From the NCBI GenBank assembly GCA_023416335.1, contig JAEZHY010000044.1, positions 1 through 15,288 of the forward strand: a DNA stretch of 15,288 nt, read 5' to 3'. A program made the translations under genes and the position numbers. Each line of letters starts with the position of its first letter. The stretch's first letter is position 1. Of the stretch, positions 1 to 7,045 are shown piece by piece. The notes under the pieces were generated by a model. It was not told where the DNA came from, searched no databases, and saw nothing but the letters and a program-made list of their open reading frames with translations. This DNA is from Pseudomonadota bacterium. Its GTDB lineage: Bacteria > Desulfobacterota > Syntrophobacteria > Syntrophobacterales > Syntrophobacteraceae.

Positions 1-52
1 CAGTGAGCAGTGAGCAGTGAGCAGTGAGCAGTGAGCAGTGAGCAGTGAGCAG
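1..52. repeat. 7-bp tandem repeat (CAGTGAG)n
   Basis: Seven perfect head-to-tail copies of CAGTGAG followed by a partial CAG. The array touches the left window edge, so its true length is unknown. A 7-bp unit is not a multiple of three, and no recognisable gene overlaps the array. It belongs to the CAGTGAACAGTGA-type short repeats seen between genes in many bacteria, and related sequence recurs in inverted orientation at 218-260. Confidence 0.95.
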
Positions 53-365
53 AATTGTTGGGGAGCCGGGGAACGCTCGTCAACAACTTTTTACATTTAT
101 TTCGCAGACATACATGGATAGATGGAACGACGTGGAACCCGTAATGTTTGAAGGACGGAGCACGGATGGGGGACAGATTTCCCGCGCTGAAGCCCAGAGA
201 CCGGCGAAACGTTTTTTCAGCTCACTGTTCACCGTCCTTTTTTCAGTTCACGGTTCACTGCCATGTTTGACTTTCAATCCTGCCCGGTTCCGGTTATGTA
301 TCCACCCCATCCAAACCAGATTTTTTCGTACCGTTAACAACTCTTTTTATATGGAATAGACACTG
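53..365. other. Gene-free spacer upstream of the CAP-domain gene
   Basis: About 310 bp without a convincing gene. An open frame (45-359, plus) begins inside the tandem repeat and encodes a Phe/Arg-rich product with no recognisable domain, so I do not call it. The only structure I see is the repeat-like stretch at 218-260. A promoter for the gene at 366 should lie here, but I see no clear -35/-10 pair. Confidence 0.5.
218..260 (-). repeat. Degenerate CAGTGAAC-type repeat, inverted relative to the left-edge array
   Basis: Read on the minus strand this stretch contains CAGTGAACCGTGAACTG followed, after an A-rich linker, by GGTGAACAGTGAGC. It is a diverged relative of the CAGTGAG array at 1-52 in opposite orientation. 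The two may be arms of one intergenic repeat element of about 260 bp. Confidence 0.5.
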
Positions 366-845
366 ATGAGGAAAACCATATCTCTTTTCCTGGCCCTGCT
401 CTTCTTATCTTCCATCCTGCTGCCGGAGCTTGCCGGATCGGCCCCGCCGCCGCCCTCCGGCAAGACCCGGCGACCGGATACTGCCGAACAGGAAAGGGCC
501 GACCAACTCTATCGGTTGCTGAAGAGAGAAAATCCGAGACTGCACTGGAATCCCTGCCTGGCGAGAAATGCCCTCCGGCGGGCCAAGGAAATGGTGAAGC
601 GGGGCTATTTCGATCACGAAGATCCTCGAACCCGAAGGAACCCGGTATGGGAGCAGGTCAGGCATTGTTTTCCCTGCGCTTACGCCGGGGAGAACCTTGC
701 AAAAGGGATGAATACTCCGGAAAACATTCACAAGGCGCTCATGCAGAGCCCAACTCACCGAAAAAACATACTGGACCCGCGCTTTGAGCGCGTTGGGGTC
801 GCCTGCTACGACTACCTCTGCGTGGAACTCTTCGCAGGCTTCTAG
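366..845 (+). CDS. Secreted CAP/SCP-domain protein
   Basis: A 159-aa protein with a signal peptide (MRKT basic start, Leu-rich core at residues 6-20, likely cleavage near A23-GSA26), then a Pro-rich linker and one CAP (SCP/PR-1/YkwD-like) domain. Family motifs are visible in order: GYFDHEDP (80-87), AGENLAKG (107-114), a helix ending in SPTHRKNIL (128-136), then RVGVAC and the terminal strand CVELFAGF. The cavity residues H84, E109 and H131 are present; the Trp usually seen before SxxHR is His122 here. Five Cys (64, 101, 104, 147, 152) suggest disulfides outside the cytoplasm. Bacterial members of this family are exported and mostly uncharacterised. The Shine-Dalgarno is weak. No operon partner: the next gene is 205 bp away. 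Confidence 0.85.
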   Translation: MRKTISLFLALLFLSSILLPELAGSAPPPPSGKTRRPDTAEQERADQLYRLLKRENPRLHWNPCLARNALRRAKEMVKRGYFDHEDPRTRRNPVWEQVRHCFPCAYAGENLAKGMNTPENIHKALMQSPTHRKNILDPRFERVGVACYDYLCVELFAGF

Positions 846-913
846 AGATTTATGCACAACCGTTCCTAAAGCCGCACTCCGCCCTTCTCGCGCCAGGCAT
901 TATTTGTTTGAGT

Positions 914-943
914 CTTGACGTCAAGCGAGTATTGTTGTAAATC
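914..943 (+). promoter_or_regulatory. Possible promoter/operator before the CoA-transferase genes
   Basis: A perfect 12-bp palindrome CTTGACGTCAAG (914-925) contains TTGACG, a good -35 match, with TAAATC 17 bp downstream as a poor -10. The palindrome could be an operator overlapping the -35. A second AT-rich candidate, TATAAC, lies at 959-964 without a good -35. This is the only promoter-like signal I see in the 205-bp gap, and it is weak. Confidence 0.3.
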
Positions 944-1050
944 ACCGTAATTGTGAAATATAACTCATATGCGCTTCGGCTTCGATTTCCTCTTCGACTC
1001 GTTCTGGTGGAAATGTGGAGAAAACCCATCAACCTGCTGTGGAGGCAAGA

Positions 1051-2127
1051 ATGAAGGAAAAAGTACAATCACCGATTACTAATGTTTCCAGCCTGGATGG
1101 CAGCCAAATCAGGGACTGCAGCCAGGGTTTTTCCTGGTGGGGCCTCTCTCCCGAAGAGGCCAGAAAGGTAATGGTCAAAAAGCCCAAAGCCCTCAGCGAC
1201 AAGAGGACGACGCTCAAAGAGGCCGTGAACAAATACGTTCACGACGGAATGAATCTGGCCATCGGAGGGTTCGTCAACACGAGACCCCCCGTCGCGCTCA
1301 TCCATGAGATTATCCGCAAGGGTGCGAAGGACCTGACGCTATCGTTCCAGTCCAATTCCGTCTGCCCGGAACTCCTGGCAGGCGCCATGCTTATTGACCC
1401 CAACCACCTTTCGATCAAGCGCGTCGAACTTGCATGGTGGGGATACGAAGTAATCGGAATCGCCCCCCTCTTCCGTTACCTGTGCAACAACAGCTTGATC
1501 GAACTCGACGACTACACCAACTACGGCATGGCTGCGCGCTTCAAGGCCGCCGCAATGGGAGTCGAATTCCTGCCGGTGCGCGACCACGGCGGCGCGGACA
1601 TGGAACTCGTGAACCGCGGCAAAATGATTCAGAGCCCCTTTACCGGCAAAAACACGTACCTGGTACCCGCCTGCTATCCCGATCTCGGCATCCTCAGCGT
1701 CACTGCAGCGGACCAGCATGGAAACTGCCGCATCTTCGGAGCCCATTGCACCTGCCCCGAAATCGCAATGGCTTCCGCACACACGGTCGTCACCGCCGAA
1801 ACGCTCATTTCCAATGAAAATATCCGCACCTACCCGAACCTGACTGAAATTCCGTACACTGCAGTCGATGCGGTTATCGAACAGCGGTTCGCGAGCTACC
1901 CGGGCGCATCCTACGGAAACTACTGGTTCGACATGGAACATATACTCATGTTCCGCAGCGCTTCCGAAGAATTCAGGAAATCCGGCAACAAGGACGCGCT
2001 CAAGAAGTACTATGACGAGTACATCTTCGGCTGTGAAACGTACGACGACTTCCTATCGAAACTGCCGTACAAGTCGCTCAAGAAGATCCGGGATATGGAC
2101 GGCTGCCAGCCGATCATTCTGTCCTGA
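1051..2127 (+). CDS. CoA-transferase, alpha subunit (glutaconate CoA-transferase A-like)
   Basis: A 358-aa family-I CoA-transferase subunit that would pair with the next gene to move CoA between carboxylic acids. The body resembles Acidaminococcus GctA: the core opens with KEAVNKYVHDGMNLAIGGF (56-74) and ends with the IPYTAVDAVIEQ...YPGASYGNYWFDMEH block (267-297). Glutaconate itself is not a safe substrate call: paralogues include IpdA-type ring hydrolases and many uncharacterised deltaproteobacterial transferases. The start at 1051 is chosen over 1015 because GGAGG (1041-1045) sits 5 nt before it. This leaves about 50 residues ahead of the GctA core, containing WWGLSPEEAR, which I believe occurs in other members of this subgroup. 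An internal Met at residue 41 is a less likely start. The gap to the beta subunit is 45 bp. Confidence 0.85.
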   Translation: MKEKVQSPITNVSSLDGSQIRDCSQGFSWWGLSPEEARKVMVKKPKALSDKRTTLKEAVNKYVHDGMNLAIGGFVNTRPPVALIHEIIRKGAKDLTLSFQSNSVCPELLAGAMLIDPNHLSIKRVELAWWGYEVIGIAPLFRYLCNNSLIELDDYTNYGMAARFKAAAMGVEFLPVRDHGGADMELVNRGKMIQSPFTGKNTYLVPACYPDLGILSVTAADQHGNCRIFGAHCTCPEIAMASAHTVVTAETLISNENIRTYPNLTEIPYTAVDAVIEQRFASYPGASYGNYWFDMEHILMFRSASEEFRKSGNKDALKKYYDEYIFGCETYDDFLSKLPYKSLKKIRDMDGCQPIILS

Positions 2128-2172
2128 GAAGGCTCGCCCGCGGCAAAGATACATCTTATGGAGGATTGAAAG

Positions 2173-2955
2173 ATGGCTGAATATACACCGTTCGAAATGA
2201 TCGCTTACACCGGTTCGAGAGTTCTTGAGGACGAAACGATCGTCTTCGTAGGCACAGGCCTGCCGATCATAGCGTCGATTCACGCCCAGTTGACCCACGC
2301 GCCCGGCCTCGGGATCATTTTCGAAGCCGGTCCGCTGACCCCGAACCTTGAAATGGGTATGCCGCTTTCGGTCGGCGACACGCGCGCCTGCCGGAAGGCA
2401 TGCTACCTGAAGGGCCTCTGCTCGGTATTCGAACTCACCCAGAGGGGCCACGCGGACTATGCATTCATCGGCGGCGCTCAGATCGATATGTACGGAAACG
2501 TCAATTCGACCTTTGAAGGCGGCACCTATAAGGCCGCAAAGACAAGATTTCCCGGAAGCGGCGGCGCAGGCGCCATGGCGGCGAACTGTGAGAAGTCCAT
2601 CATCATCATGGCCCTCGAACCACGGCGTTTCACCCCGAAACTCGACTTCCTGACGAGCATCGGATACGGCGACGGCTCCCCCGATTACCGCGAAAAATCG
2701 GGCGTCATGGGATCCGGTCCCTATCGCGTCATCACCAATGAGGCGCTTTTCGGCTTCGATAAAGAAACCCGCCGCATGATGCTCCTCGAAGTTCTGAAGG
2801 GCAGAACGGCCGAAGACATCCAGAAGAAGGTGAGCTTCGAACTGCTCATCTCGCCCGACCTGAAAGAAATGGCCGAGCCGACCGAAAAAGACCTCAAGCT
2901 TCTCAGGGAAGAATGCGATCCGGACGGCTACTTTCTCGCGAGGAAGCTCAAGTAG
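2173..2955 (+). CDS. CoA-transferase, beta subunit (glutaconate CoA-transferase B-like)
   Basis: A 260-aa partner of the preceding gene, with the usual GctB length and a good Shine-Dalgarno (GGAGG, 2160-2164). Visible motifs: the glycine-rich FVGTGLP (25-31); E51 in the IIFEAGPL strand, at the position of the catalytic Glu54 of Acidaminococcus GctB that forms the glutamyl-CoA intermediate; IGGAQIDMYGNVNST (99-113); and FPGSGGAGAMA (126-136), part of the CoA-binding region. Retaining the Glu argues for a true transferase rather than an IpdB-type hydrolase that lost it. The complex is cytoplasmic. With the ligase downstream, the genes may serve breakdown of an aromatic or dicarboxylic acid; the substrate is not readable from sequence. 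Confidence 0.85.
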   Translation: MAEYTPFEMIAYTGSRVLEDETIVFVGTGLPIIASIHAQLTHAPGLGIIFEAGPLTPNLEMGMPLSVGDTRACRKACYLKGLCSVFELTQRGHADYAFIGGAQIDMYGNVNSTFEGGTYKAAKTRFPGSGGAGAMAANCEKSIIIMALEPRRFTPKLDFLTSIGYGDGSPDYREKSGVMGSGPYRVITNEALFGFDKETRRMMLLEVLKGRTAEDIQKKVSFELLISPDLKEMAEPTEKDLKLLREECDPDGYFLARKLK

Positions 2956-2987
2956 TACGTTGCTCCGCGGCTTTTGCCCCCTCCGCT

Positions 2988-3013
2988 GGTTCCCAGGGTT
3001 CACCCTGGGAACC
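2988..3013 (+). terminator. Strong hairpin after the CoA-transferase genes
   Basis: A perfect 11-bp stem, GGTTCCCAGGG/CCCTGGGAACC, with loop TTCA, starts 33 bp after the beta-subunit stop. No T-run follows, so this is not a textbook intrinsic terminator. It may be a 3'-end stabiliser or a REP-type palindrome. Confidence 0.5.
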
Positions 3014-3080
3014 CCAGCCGGAAGATCCGGGGCAGTCGCATCGAACGCGCTTTACTCGATCTTTGAATCGGGTTATCTTG

Positions 3081-3108
3081 AAACCTCCTCTTAAAAGAGA
3101 GGAGGTTT
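3081..3108 (+). terminator. Second hairpin in the CoA-transferase/ligase spacer
   Basis: An 11-bp perfect stem AAACCTCCTCT (3081-3091)/AGAGGAGGTTT (3098-3108) with a 6-nt loop. The left arm starts with AAA and the right arm ends in TTT followed by CCCTCCCC, so it could work as a weak bidirectional terminator. The right arm contains GAGGAGG, a ribosome-binding-site-like sequence, but no start codon lies just downstream. Confidence 0.5.
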
Positions 3109-3264
3109 CCCTCCCCCCCTGTTGCAGTTCTGACCGTTGAGACGGGATTCCTGATCACCTGGATCCGGTTTTGATTCCGGAAAGAAGTTTTAATCGGTCC
3201 GCACTTGTCCTTTGATAATTCCCAGTCTCAGTCCCGATAAGGAGTTGCAGAAAGGGACGCACTC

Positions 3265-4941
3265 ATGGCGAAAATACCGCAGAATTATCTCCCCCCGAGG
3301 GAAACATGGCCGGAGTTTACGGTTCCTGAAGAGTTTGCCGACACCCCGCGAACGCTGAACCTTGCGGATTTTCTGCTCGACCGCCATATCCGCGAGGGGC
3401 GGGGCGACAACATAGCGATCAAGTTTCAGGATCGGGTTTTCACCTACGCTCTTCTCCAGGAACTGACGGATAAATTCGCAAACGGCCTGAAATCTGCCGG
3501 CGCCCTGCCCCAGGACAGAATCGGCATCCGGCTCGTAAACTCCCCGCAGGCCATCATTACCATTTTTGCCATCGAAAAGATCGGCGCCATCCCTGTCCCG
3601 ACTTCCCCGCTCTGGTCGTCCGAGGAACTTGCGTTCGTGGTCAACGACGCGGAAATGAAGTTCCTGGTGGTGAATTATTCCCTCATGGGCCCGCTCGAAG
3701 ATGCCAGGGAAAACTTTACTCAGGGAACACAGCTGATCGTAATAGGGGCCGACCCCGAGCGCATCGGGAAGACCGACGATCTCTCCTTCGAGGATATCAT
3801 CCAGAAGAGTCCGCCCGGGTTTGAACCGGAAATGCTCGATGAATGGGACGTCGGCGTCATCTTATATACATCCGGAACGACCGGCATGCCCAAGGGGTGT
3901 GTACACTACATACGTCCGACGGCAATCGTTGCCAGAATGGTAAACCGGTACGTTTACGGCCTCGGGCCTGAGGACACCCTCGGCGGGGCGGCCCCCGTTT
4001 CTTTTGCCGCGGGCTTCGGTACGTTTGCCCTCCTGCCTTTCGAAGGAGGAGCCTCCGTATCGCTCTTGCCCAGGTTCACGCCCGCGGACATGCTCGACAC
4101 GATTCAGAAGCACAAGGTAACCGTCCTCACAGGGCTGCCGACGGCCTACAGAGGGCTTCTCCGCTACAAGAACTTCAAAAGATACGATATCAGTTCCGTC
4201 CGCCTGTTCACATCGGGAGGCGATTCGCTCGGAGCCGAAACCTTCCACCTGTGGCGCAACCTGACCGGCAAACCTATCTGGGAGGGCCTCGGAGGGACGG
4301 AAGTACTGCACCTGGTGACTTCCAACACGCTGAATTCCGATCCCGTCCCGAACTCGATCGGCAAAGCCCTGCCGGGCGTGGACGTAAAGGTCGTCGACGG
4401 TCTGGGGCAGGAGTGCAAGCCCTGGGACATCGGCAGTATGGTCGTGAAGTGCCCGTCGGGGACGATCTACTGGAAACCGTACAAGAACGGCTCCAGGCTG
4501 CTGGATTCGCAAAAATCGGCGGTCGTTGACGGCTGGAACCGGATCGGCGATGCCGTATACCGGGACGAGCAAGGAAATCTCTTTTTCGTGTCCCGGGAGG
4601 ACGACCTGATCAAGACCTCGGGTTACAGGGTCAGCCCCGCCGAAGTCGAACATGCCCTTGCCAGGCATCCGGCCATTGCCGACGTGGGCGTTGTCGGCAT
4701 TCCCGACCTCGAAAAAGGTCAGATCATCAAAGCGGTCGTAGTACTCAAGCCAGGATTTGAGGCAGGCGAGGCCATATCAGCGGAAATACTGAATTTCTCA
4801 AAGAAATATATCGCTATCTACAAACTTCCCAGGGTCTTCGAGTTTGTCGAAAGCCTGCCGCGTACCCCTACGGGGAAATTGCTTCGCCGCAAGCTGCGCA
4901 ACCAGCCCGCCCAGGTGACCACCAGAATCAGAGGCGGCTGA
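3265..4941 (+). CDS. AMP-forming acyl/aryl-CoA synthetase (2-aminobenzoate/benzoate-CoA ligase-like)
   Basis: A 558-aa adenylate-forming enzyme of the ANL superfamily, converting a carboxylate, ATP and CoA to acyl-CoA, AMP and PPi in the cytoplasm. Motifs in order: P-loop YTSGTTGMPKG (201-211); A5 region GLGGTEVLH (341-349); GD at 428-429; hinge and A8 block SREDDLIKTSGYRVSPAEVE (443-461); catalytic-lysine motif PRTPTGKLLRR (532-542), K538. The N-terminus (NYLPPRETWPEF...) and overall length resemble the 2-aminobenzoate-CoA ligase branch of benzoate-CoA ligases, but the acid substrate is inferred only by resemblance. The start is supported by AAAGGGA (3251-3257), 7 nt upstream. It is on the same strand as the CoA-transferase pair, 309 bp away across two hairpins, so probably a separate transcript in the same functional neighbourhood. 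Confidence 0.88.
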   Translation: MAKIPQNYLPPRETWPEFTVPEEFADTPRTLNLADFLLDRHIREGRGDNIAIKFQDRVFTYALLQELTDKFANGLKSAGALPQDRIGIRLVNSPQAIITIFAIEKIGAIPVPTSPLWSSEELAFVVNDAEMKFLVVNYSLMGPLEDARENFTQGTQLIVIGADPERIGKTDDLSFEDIIQKSPPGFEPEMLDEWDVGVILYTSGTTGMPKGCVHYIRPTAIVARMVNRYVYGLGPEDTLGGAAPVSFAAGFGTFALLPFEGGASVSLLPRFTPADMLDTIQKHKVTVLTGLPTAYRGLLRYKNFKRYDISSVRLFTSGGDSLGAETFHLWRNLTGKPIWEGLGGTEVLHLVTSNTLNSDPVPNSIGKALPGVDVKVVDGLGQECKPWDIGSMVVKCPSGTIYWKPYKNGSRLLDSQKSAVVDGWNRIGDAVYRDEQGNLFFVSREDDLIKTSGYRVSPAEVEHALARHPAIADVGVVGIPDLEKGQIIKAVVVLKPGFEAGEAISAEILNFSKKYIAIYKLPRVFEFVESLPRTPTGKLLRRKLRNQPAQVTTRIRGG

Positions 4942-5016
4942 GGGCGGGTTCGCTAACCGACAGCGTGCATCGACAGCGCCCTTTTCGGACCCCATCTTGT
5001 CGGGTAGCCCCGAGTG

Positions 5017-5038
5017 GCCCGGATTCTCGAATCCGGGC
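5017..5038. repeat. 9-bp perfect palindrome downstream of the ligase
   Basis: GCCCGGATT/AATCCGGGC arms around a CTCG loop, 76 bp after the ligase stop. The stem is strong but no T-run follows. It may end the ligase transcript through a Rho-dependent or processing role, or be one more intergenic palindrome. Confidence 0.6.
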
Positions 5039-5055
5039 GCATAGCGCAGGAGGCT

Positions 5056-5105
5056 GCCGATGAAGGTGCCGGATAAGCGACAGAGCATACGCACCTGCCA
5101 TCGGC
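5056..5105. repeat. Long imperfect hairpin
   Basis: Arms GCCGATG-A-AGGTGC (5056-5069) and GCACCT-GC-CATCGGC (5091-5105) pair as 7 bp plus 6 bp with a small internal loop and a 21-nt apical loop. It could be a structured RNA element or a mobile palindrome. No protein frame explains the pairing. Confidence 0.55.
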
Positions 5106-5189
5106 CTGCCGACACGGCATTCCAGGGCAAAAAGGACTGTTGCCCAATGCAGGCAAGCGCGTTCGACGAGCGCGTAAGTCTCCCATCGC

Positions 5190-5223
5190 CGTCATCCCGT
5201 GTTTGAGTGTATTTGAGCCGGGA
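5190..5223 (+). repeat. 34-bp dispersed repeat, copy 1
   Basis: Identical over 34 bp to 11375-11408, same orientation. It begins CGTCATCCCG and ends GAGCCGGGA, and the following bases (CCCAG here, TCCAG at copy 2) stay similar. TCCCG and CGGGA at the ends are complementary. The layout (GTCATCCCG...CGGGATCCAG) resembles the REP/dRS-like intergenic palindromes of many proteobacteria. Confidence 0.9.
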
Positions 5224-5300
5224 CCCAGGGTTTTCAATGTCTCACTTAACAAGCAATCCGCCCCAAGCTCTTTTATGAGACTTTAATTCGAGTTTGGTAT

Positions 5301-5320
5301 GGTGCGGTTTCCATACCGCA
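5301..5320. repeat. Palindromic repeat, GCGGT-TTCCAT-ACCGC type
   Basis: GCGGT and ACCGC arms (5304-5308, 5315-5319) around TTCCAT. The design matches the GGCACGGT-TTCCTG-ACCGTGCC element at 10917-10938, so it is probably a diverged member of the same family. A second member lies 20 bp to the right. Confidence 0.6.
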
Positions 5321-5339
5321 TTATTTTCAGGGCTCCAGG

Positions 5340-5367
5340 CCGGCACGGTCAGAAAACCGTGCCTCGA
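5340..5367 (-). repeat. GGCACGGT palindrome family, copy 1
   Basis: An 8-bp stem GGCACGGT (5342-5349)/ACCGTGCC (5356-5363) with a 6-nt loop. Over 28 bp it matches the reverse complement of 10913-10940 at 26 positions, so the similarity extends beyond the stem. It is a REP-like dispersed palindrome. Confidence 0.85.
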
Positions 5368-5571
5368 CTCAAGGGGAATGGAATTATTTCAATCTCGTTC
5401 AGACAGCTTCCTGGAAGCAGCAGCCCCCTCTGTATTCCGGTGTGAACTTGTCCTGATCGAAGAGAAGGGCCGAGATGACAAGCATCGCAGTCCATGGCCA
5501 ACCCGAGGTTACCGCGATCGTTTTCGTTTACACGCGTTCGCGACGCCGGATATCCAAAACCAGGGGGGATT

Positions 5572-6123
5572 TCACAGATATATCCCCGCAAGCTTTTCTA
5601 TCATGGCGTGAAACTGCTCATGCCTGCCTGTTCCAATCTTCTCCTCCTCAAACCGGTCGAATTCCTCTCCGATCTTATCAAGCTTTTGCTCGGGAATATT
5701 TTTCTCAGCCATCGGGAAAAGGACCTCGTTCTCCTTCCAGATATGGCTCCTGAGCATGCTGATGTACTGCAGAATCGGGTTGGTGAGCACCATCAGGGAA
5801 CCGGCTTCTCCACTTTCATACGACTTCAGGAGTCTTAAGATTTCCCCGATAAACTGACGCCCTCGATCGTGTTCCGAAAGCATCACGCCGATAGGTCCGC
5901 CCGTCTTCGGGACCCCGACCTCTTCCAGCGCCGGGAACAGGATTCCCTCCTCCTTGCCGTGATGGCACCTGTCGGCAAAAACCTGTAGAAACTCCAAAAC
6001 CTGCTTTAGATGATCGACCGGGACGCTCTCACCGGCGACTATCTTCTCGGACATCCTTTCGAGCACGTCCAGGATTGTAAGAATCCCCTCATGCTCGGCC
6101 CTGAGTTCTTCTGTCGGTTTCAT
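5572..6123 (-). CDS. Hemerythrin HHE-domain protein
   Basis: A 183-aa cytoplasmic four-helix-bundle protein expected to hold a non-heme di-iron site. Likely ligands appear in family order: H11 (EHEG), H54/H55 and E58/E59 (CHHGKEEGILFP), H85 (SEHD), H127 and E131 (HIWKENEVLFP). The C-terminal helix includes EEFDRFEEEKIG and GRHEQFHAMIEKLA. In anaerobes such proteins are linked to O2, NO or iron-related stress; which applies here is not visible. The start is backed by a GAAGAGGG-type Shine-Dalgarno just upstream on the minus strand. No membrane segment or fused signalling domain. It stands alone, convergent with the ligase gene, in repeat-rich spacer. Confidence 0.92.
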   Translation of the reverse strand: MKPTEELRAEHEGILTILDVLERMSEKIVAGESVPVDHLKQVLEFLQVFADRCHHGKEEGILFPALEEVGVPKTGGPIGVMLSEHDRGRQFIGEILRLLKSYESGEAGSLMVLTNPILQYISMLRSHIWKENEVLFPMAEKNIPEQKLDKIGEEFDRFEEEKIGTGRHEQFHAMIEKLAGIYL

Positions 6124-6169
6124 TTGCCCTCTTCTCCCGCTTCGGAATCAGTATTTTTGAAATTCAGGG

Positions 6170-6293
6170 GAGAACGGTGAGCCGAGTAGGGTGGGCAAGC
6201 TTTACCATGCCCACCGTCCATCCCTTTGGCAAAACCCCTTCCAGGATGGCCGGATGGTGGGCCCCCCCCAAAAACCGGGGGTGCCCACCCTAC
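6170..6293. repeat. MITE-like element with 12-bp terminal inverted repeats
   Basis: GTAGGGTGGGCA (6186-6197) and TGCCCACCCTAC (6282-6293) are perfect 12-bp inverted ends of a 108-bp element. Each end also folds on itself: GGTGGGCA/TGCCCACC at 6190-6215 and GGTGGGC/GCCCACC at 6256-6289. The left flank GAGAACGGTGAG (6170-6181) plus the first hairpin recurs at 11182-11231. No open frame, so any mobility would depend on an enzyme elsewhere. Confidence 0.75.
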
Positions 6294-6736
6294 CCCGCTG
6301 CCGTTCCCCTTTTAATTGGCTTCCGTCAAAACACGGTTGCTTTCGCTTTCAAACCGCGTCCGGGACATGTCGGCTCCACCTGATTGGATTTCCCCCATCC
6401 CGTCACGTTCACAGTATCCGCCAAAATCCGATTTTATTCTACGCATTTAACGGCAGTTGACAATACCGGCTTCCAGCTATGCCCTTCGACACAGAAACTC
6501 GGGAGAATAGACGGCACTTTCGTGATTTTCGCAGTTTTTCCGACAAACACAGGGGGATCAATATAATCGTAAGGAGGATTTTTCCCAATGACCGGACCGT
6601 GGGCACGATGAAGCTTGTGCCTGCAGCACGCTTGTGCTTTTGGCTATATCATTGTTTTCTTCACCAATAAGGTTCCGAACCACATGGTCGTCATTCCGGC
6701 GGCGTGCCAGTTTTGAAGCAACAGCACGAAGTGGGC

Positions 6737-6941
6737 GTAGGATGGGTGCCAACCCATCGTTTTTCGGAATGCCGGGGAACGATTGGCCGGAGAGGCATAA
6801 ATCATCGGTGCCTGGAAACACGGGATAGTTGTCATACGAAAAAAGACAATCGTATTCGACAGCCCTTGGGCTTCCCGGCGACTGAGAGAGGAACGAGCCT
6901 CAAAAACCGATGGGTTCCCGCTCCGCTCCCATCCATCCTAC
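6737..6941. repeat. Inverted pair of GTAGGATGGG repeats
   Basis: GTAGGATGGGTG...AACCCATCG (6737-6759) faces its inverted relative CGATGGGTT...CCCATCCATCCTAC (6908-6941). Each arm is itself a hairpin (GATGGGT/ACCCATC on the left, GATGGG/CCCATC on the right). GTAGGATGGGT repeats are common in bacterial spacers. The 148-bp interior has no recognisable gene. Confidence 0.7.
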
Positions 6942-7045
6942 GGCTCTTTCCGGTTGGTTCCCATCTTTCAATAGCGGCGCGGCACCCCGGGCCCTTAAGT
7001 TGCCTACGACCTTATCCTATTGTTTTCTTTCGTGATTTTCGTGTA

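Larger units (their letters stand above)
4942..5571. other. Repeat-rich intergenic region, convergent genes
   Basis: About 630 bp between the convergent ligase and hemerythrin genes. Open frames here are short, mutually overlapping and without recognisable domains. The space holds at least five palindromes or repeats, listed separately: 5017-5038, 5056-5105, 5190-5223, 5301-5320 and 5340-5367. Confidence 0.7.

Noticed and set aside
45..359. 104-codon open frame on plus
   Set aside because: Begins in the 7-bp tandem repeat, product is Phe/Arg-rich with no domain, and no ribosome site is visible.
2053..3003. 316-codon minus-strand open frame
   Set aside because: Antisense to the CoA-transferase beta subunit, which has family motifs and a good ribosome site; long shadows are expected in GC-rich coding DNA.
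4798..5252. Overlapping minus-strand frames after the ligase
   Set aside because: They run through palindromes and the 34-bp repeat and match no protein family I know.
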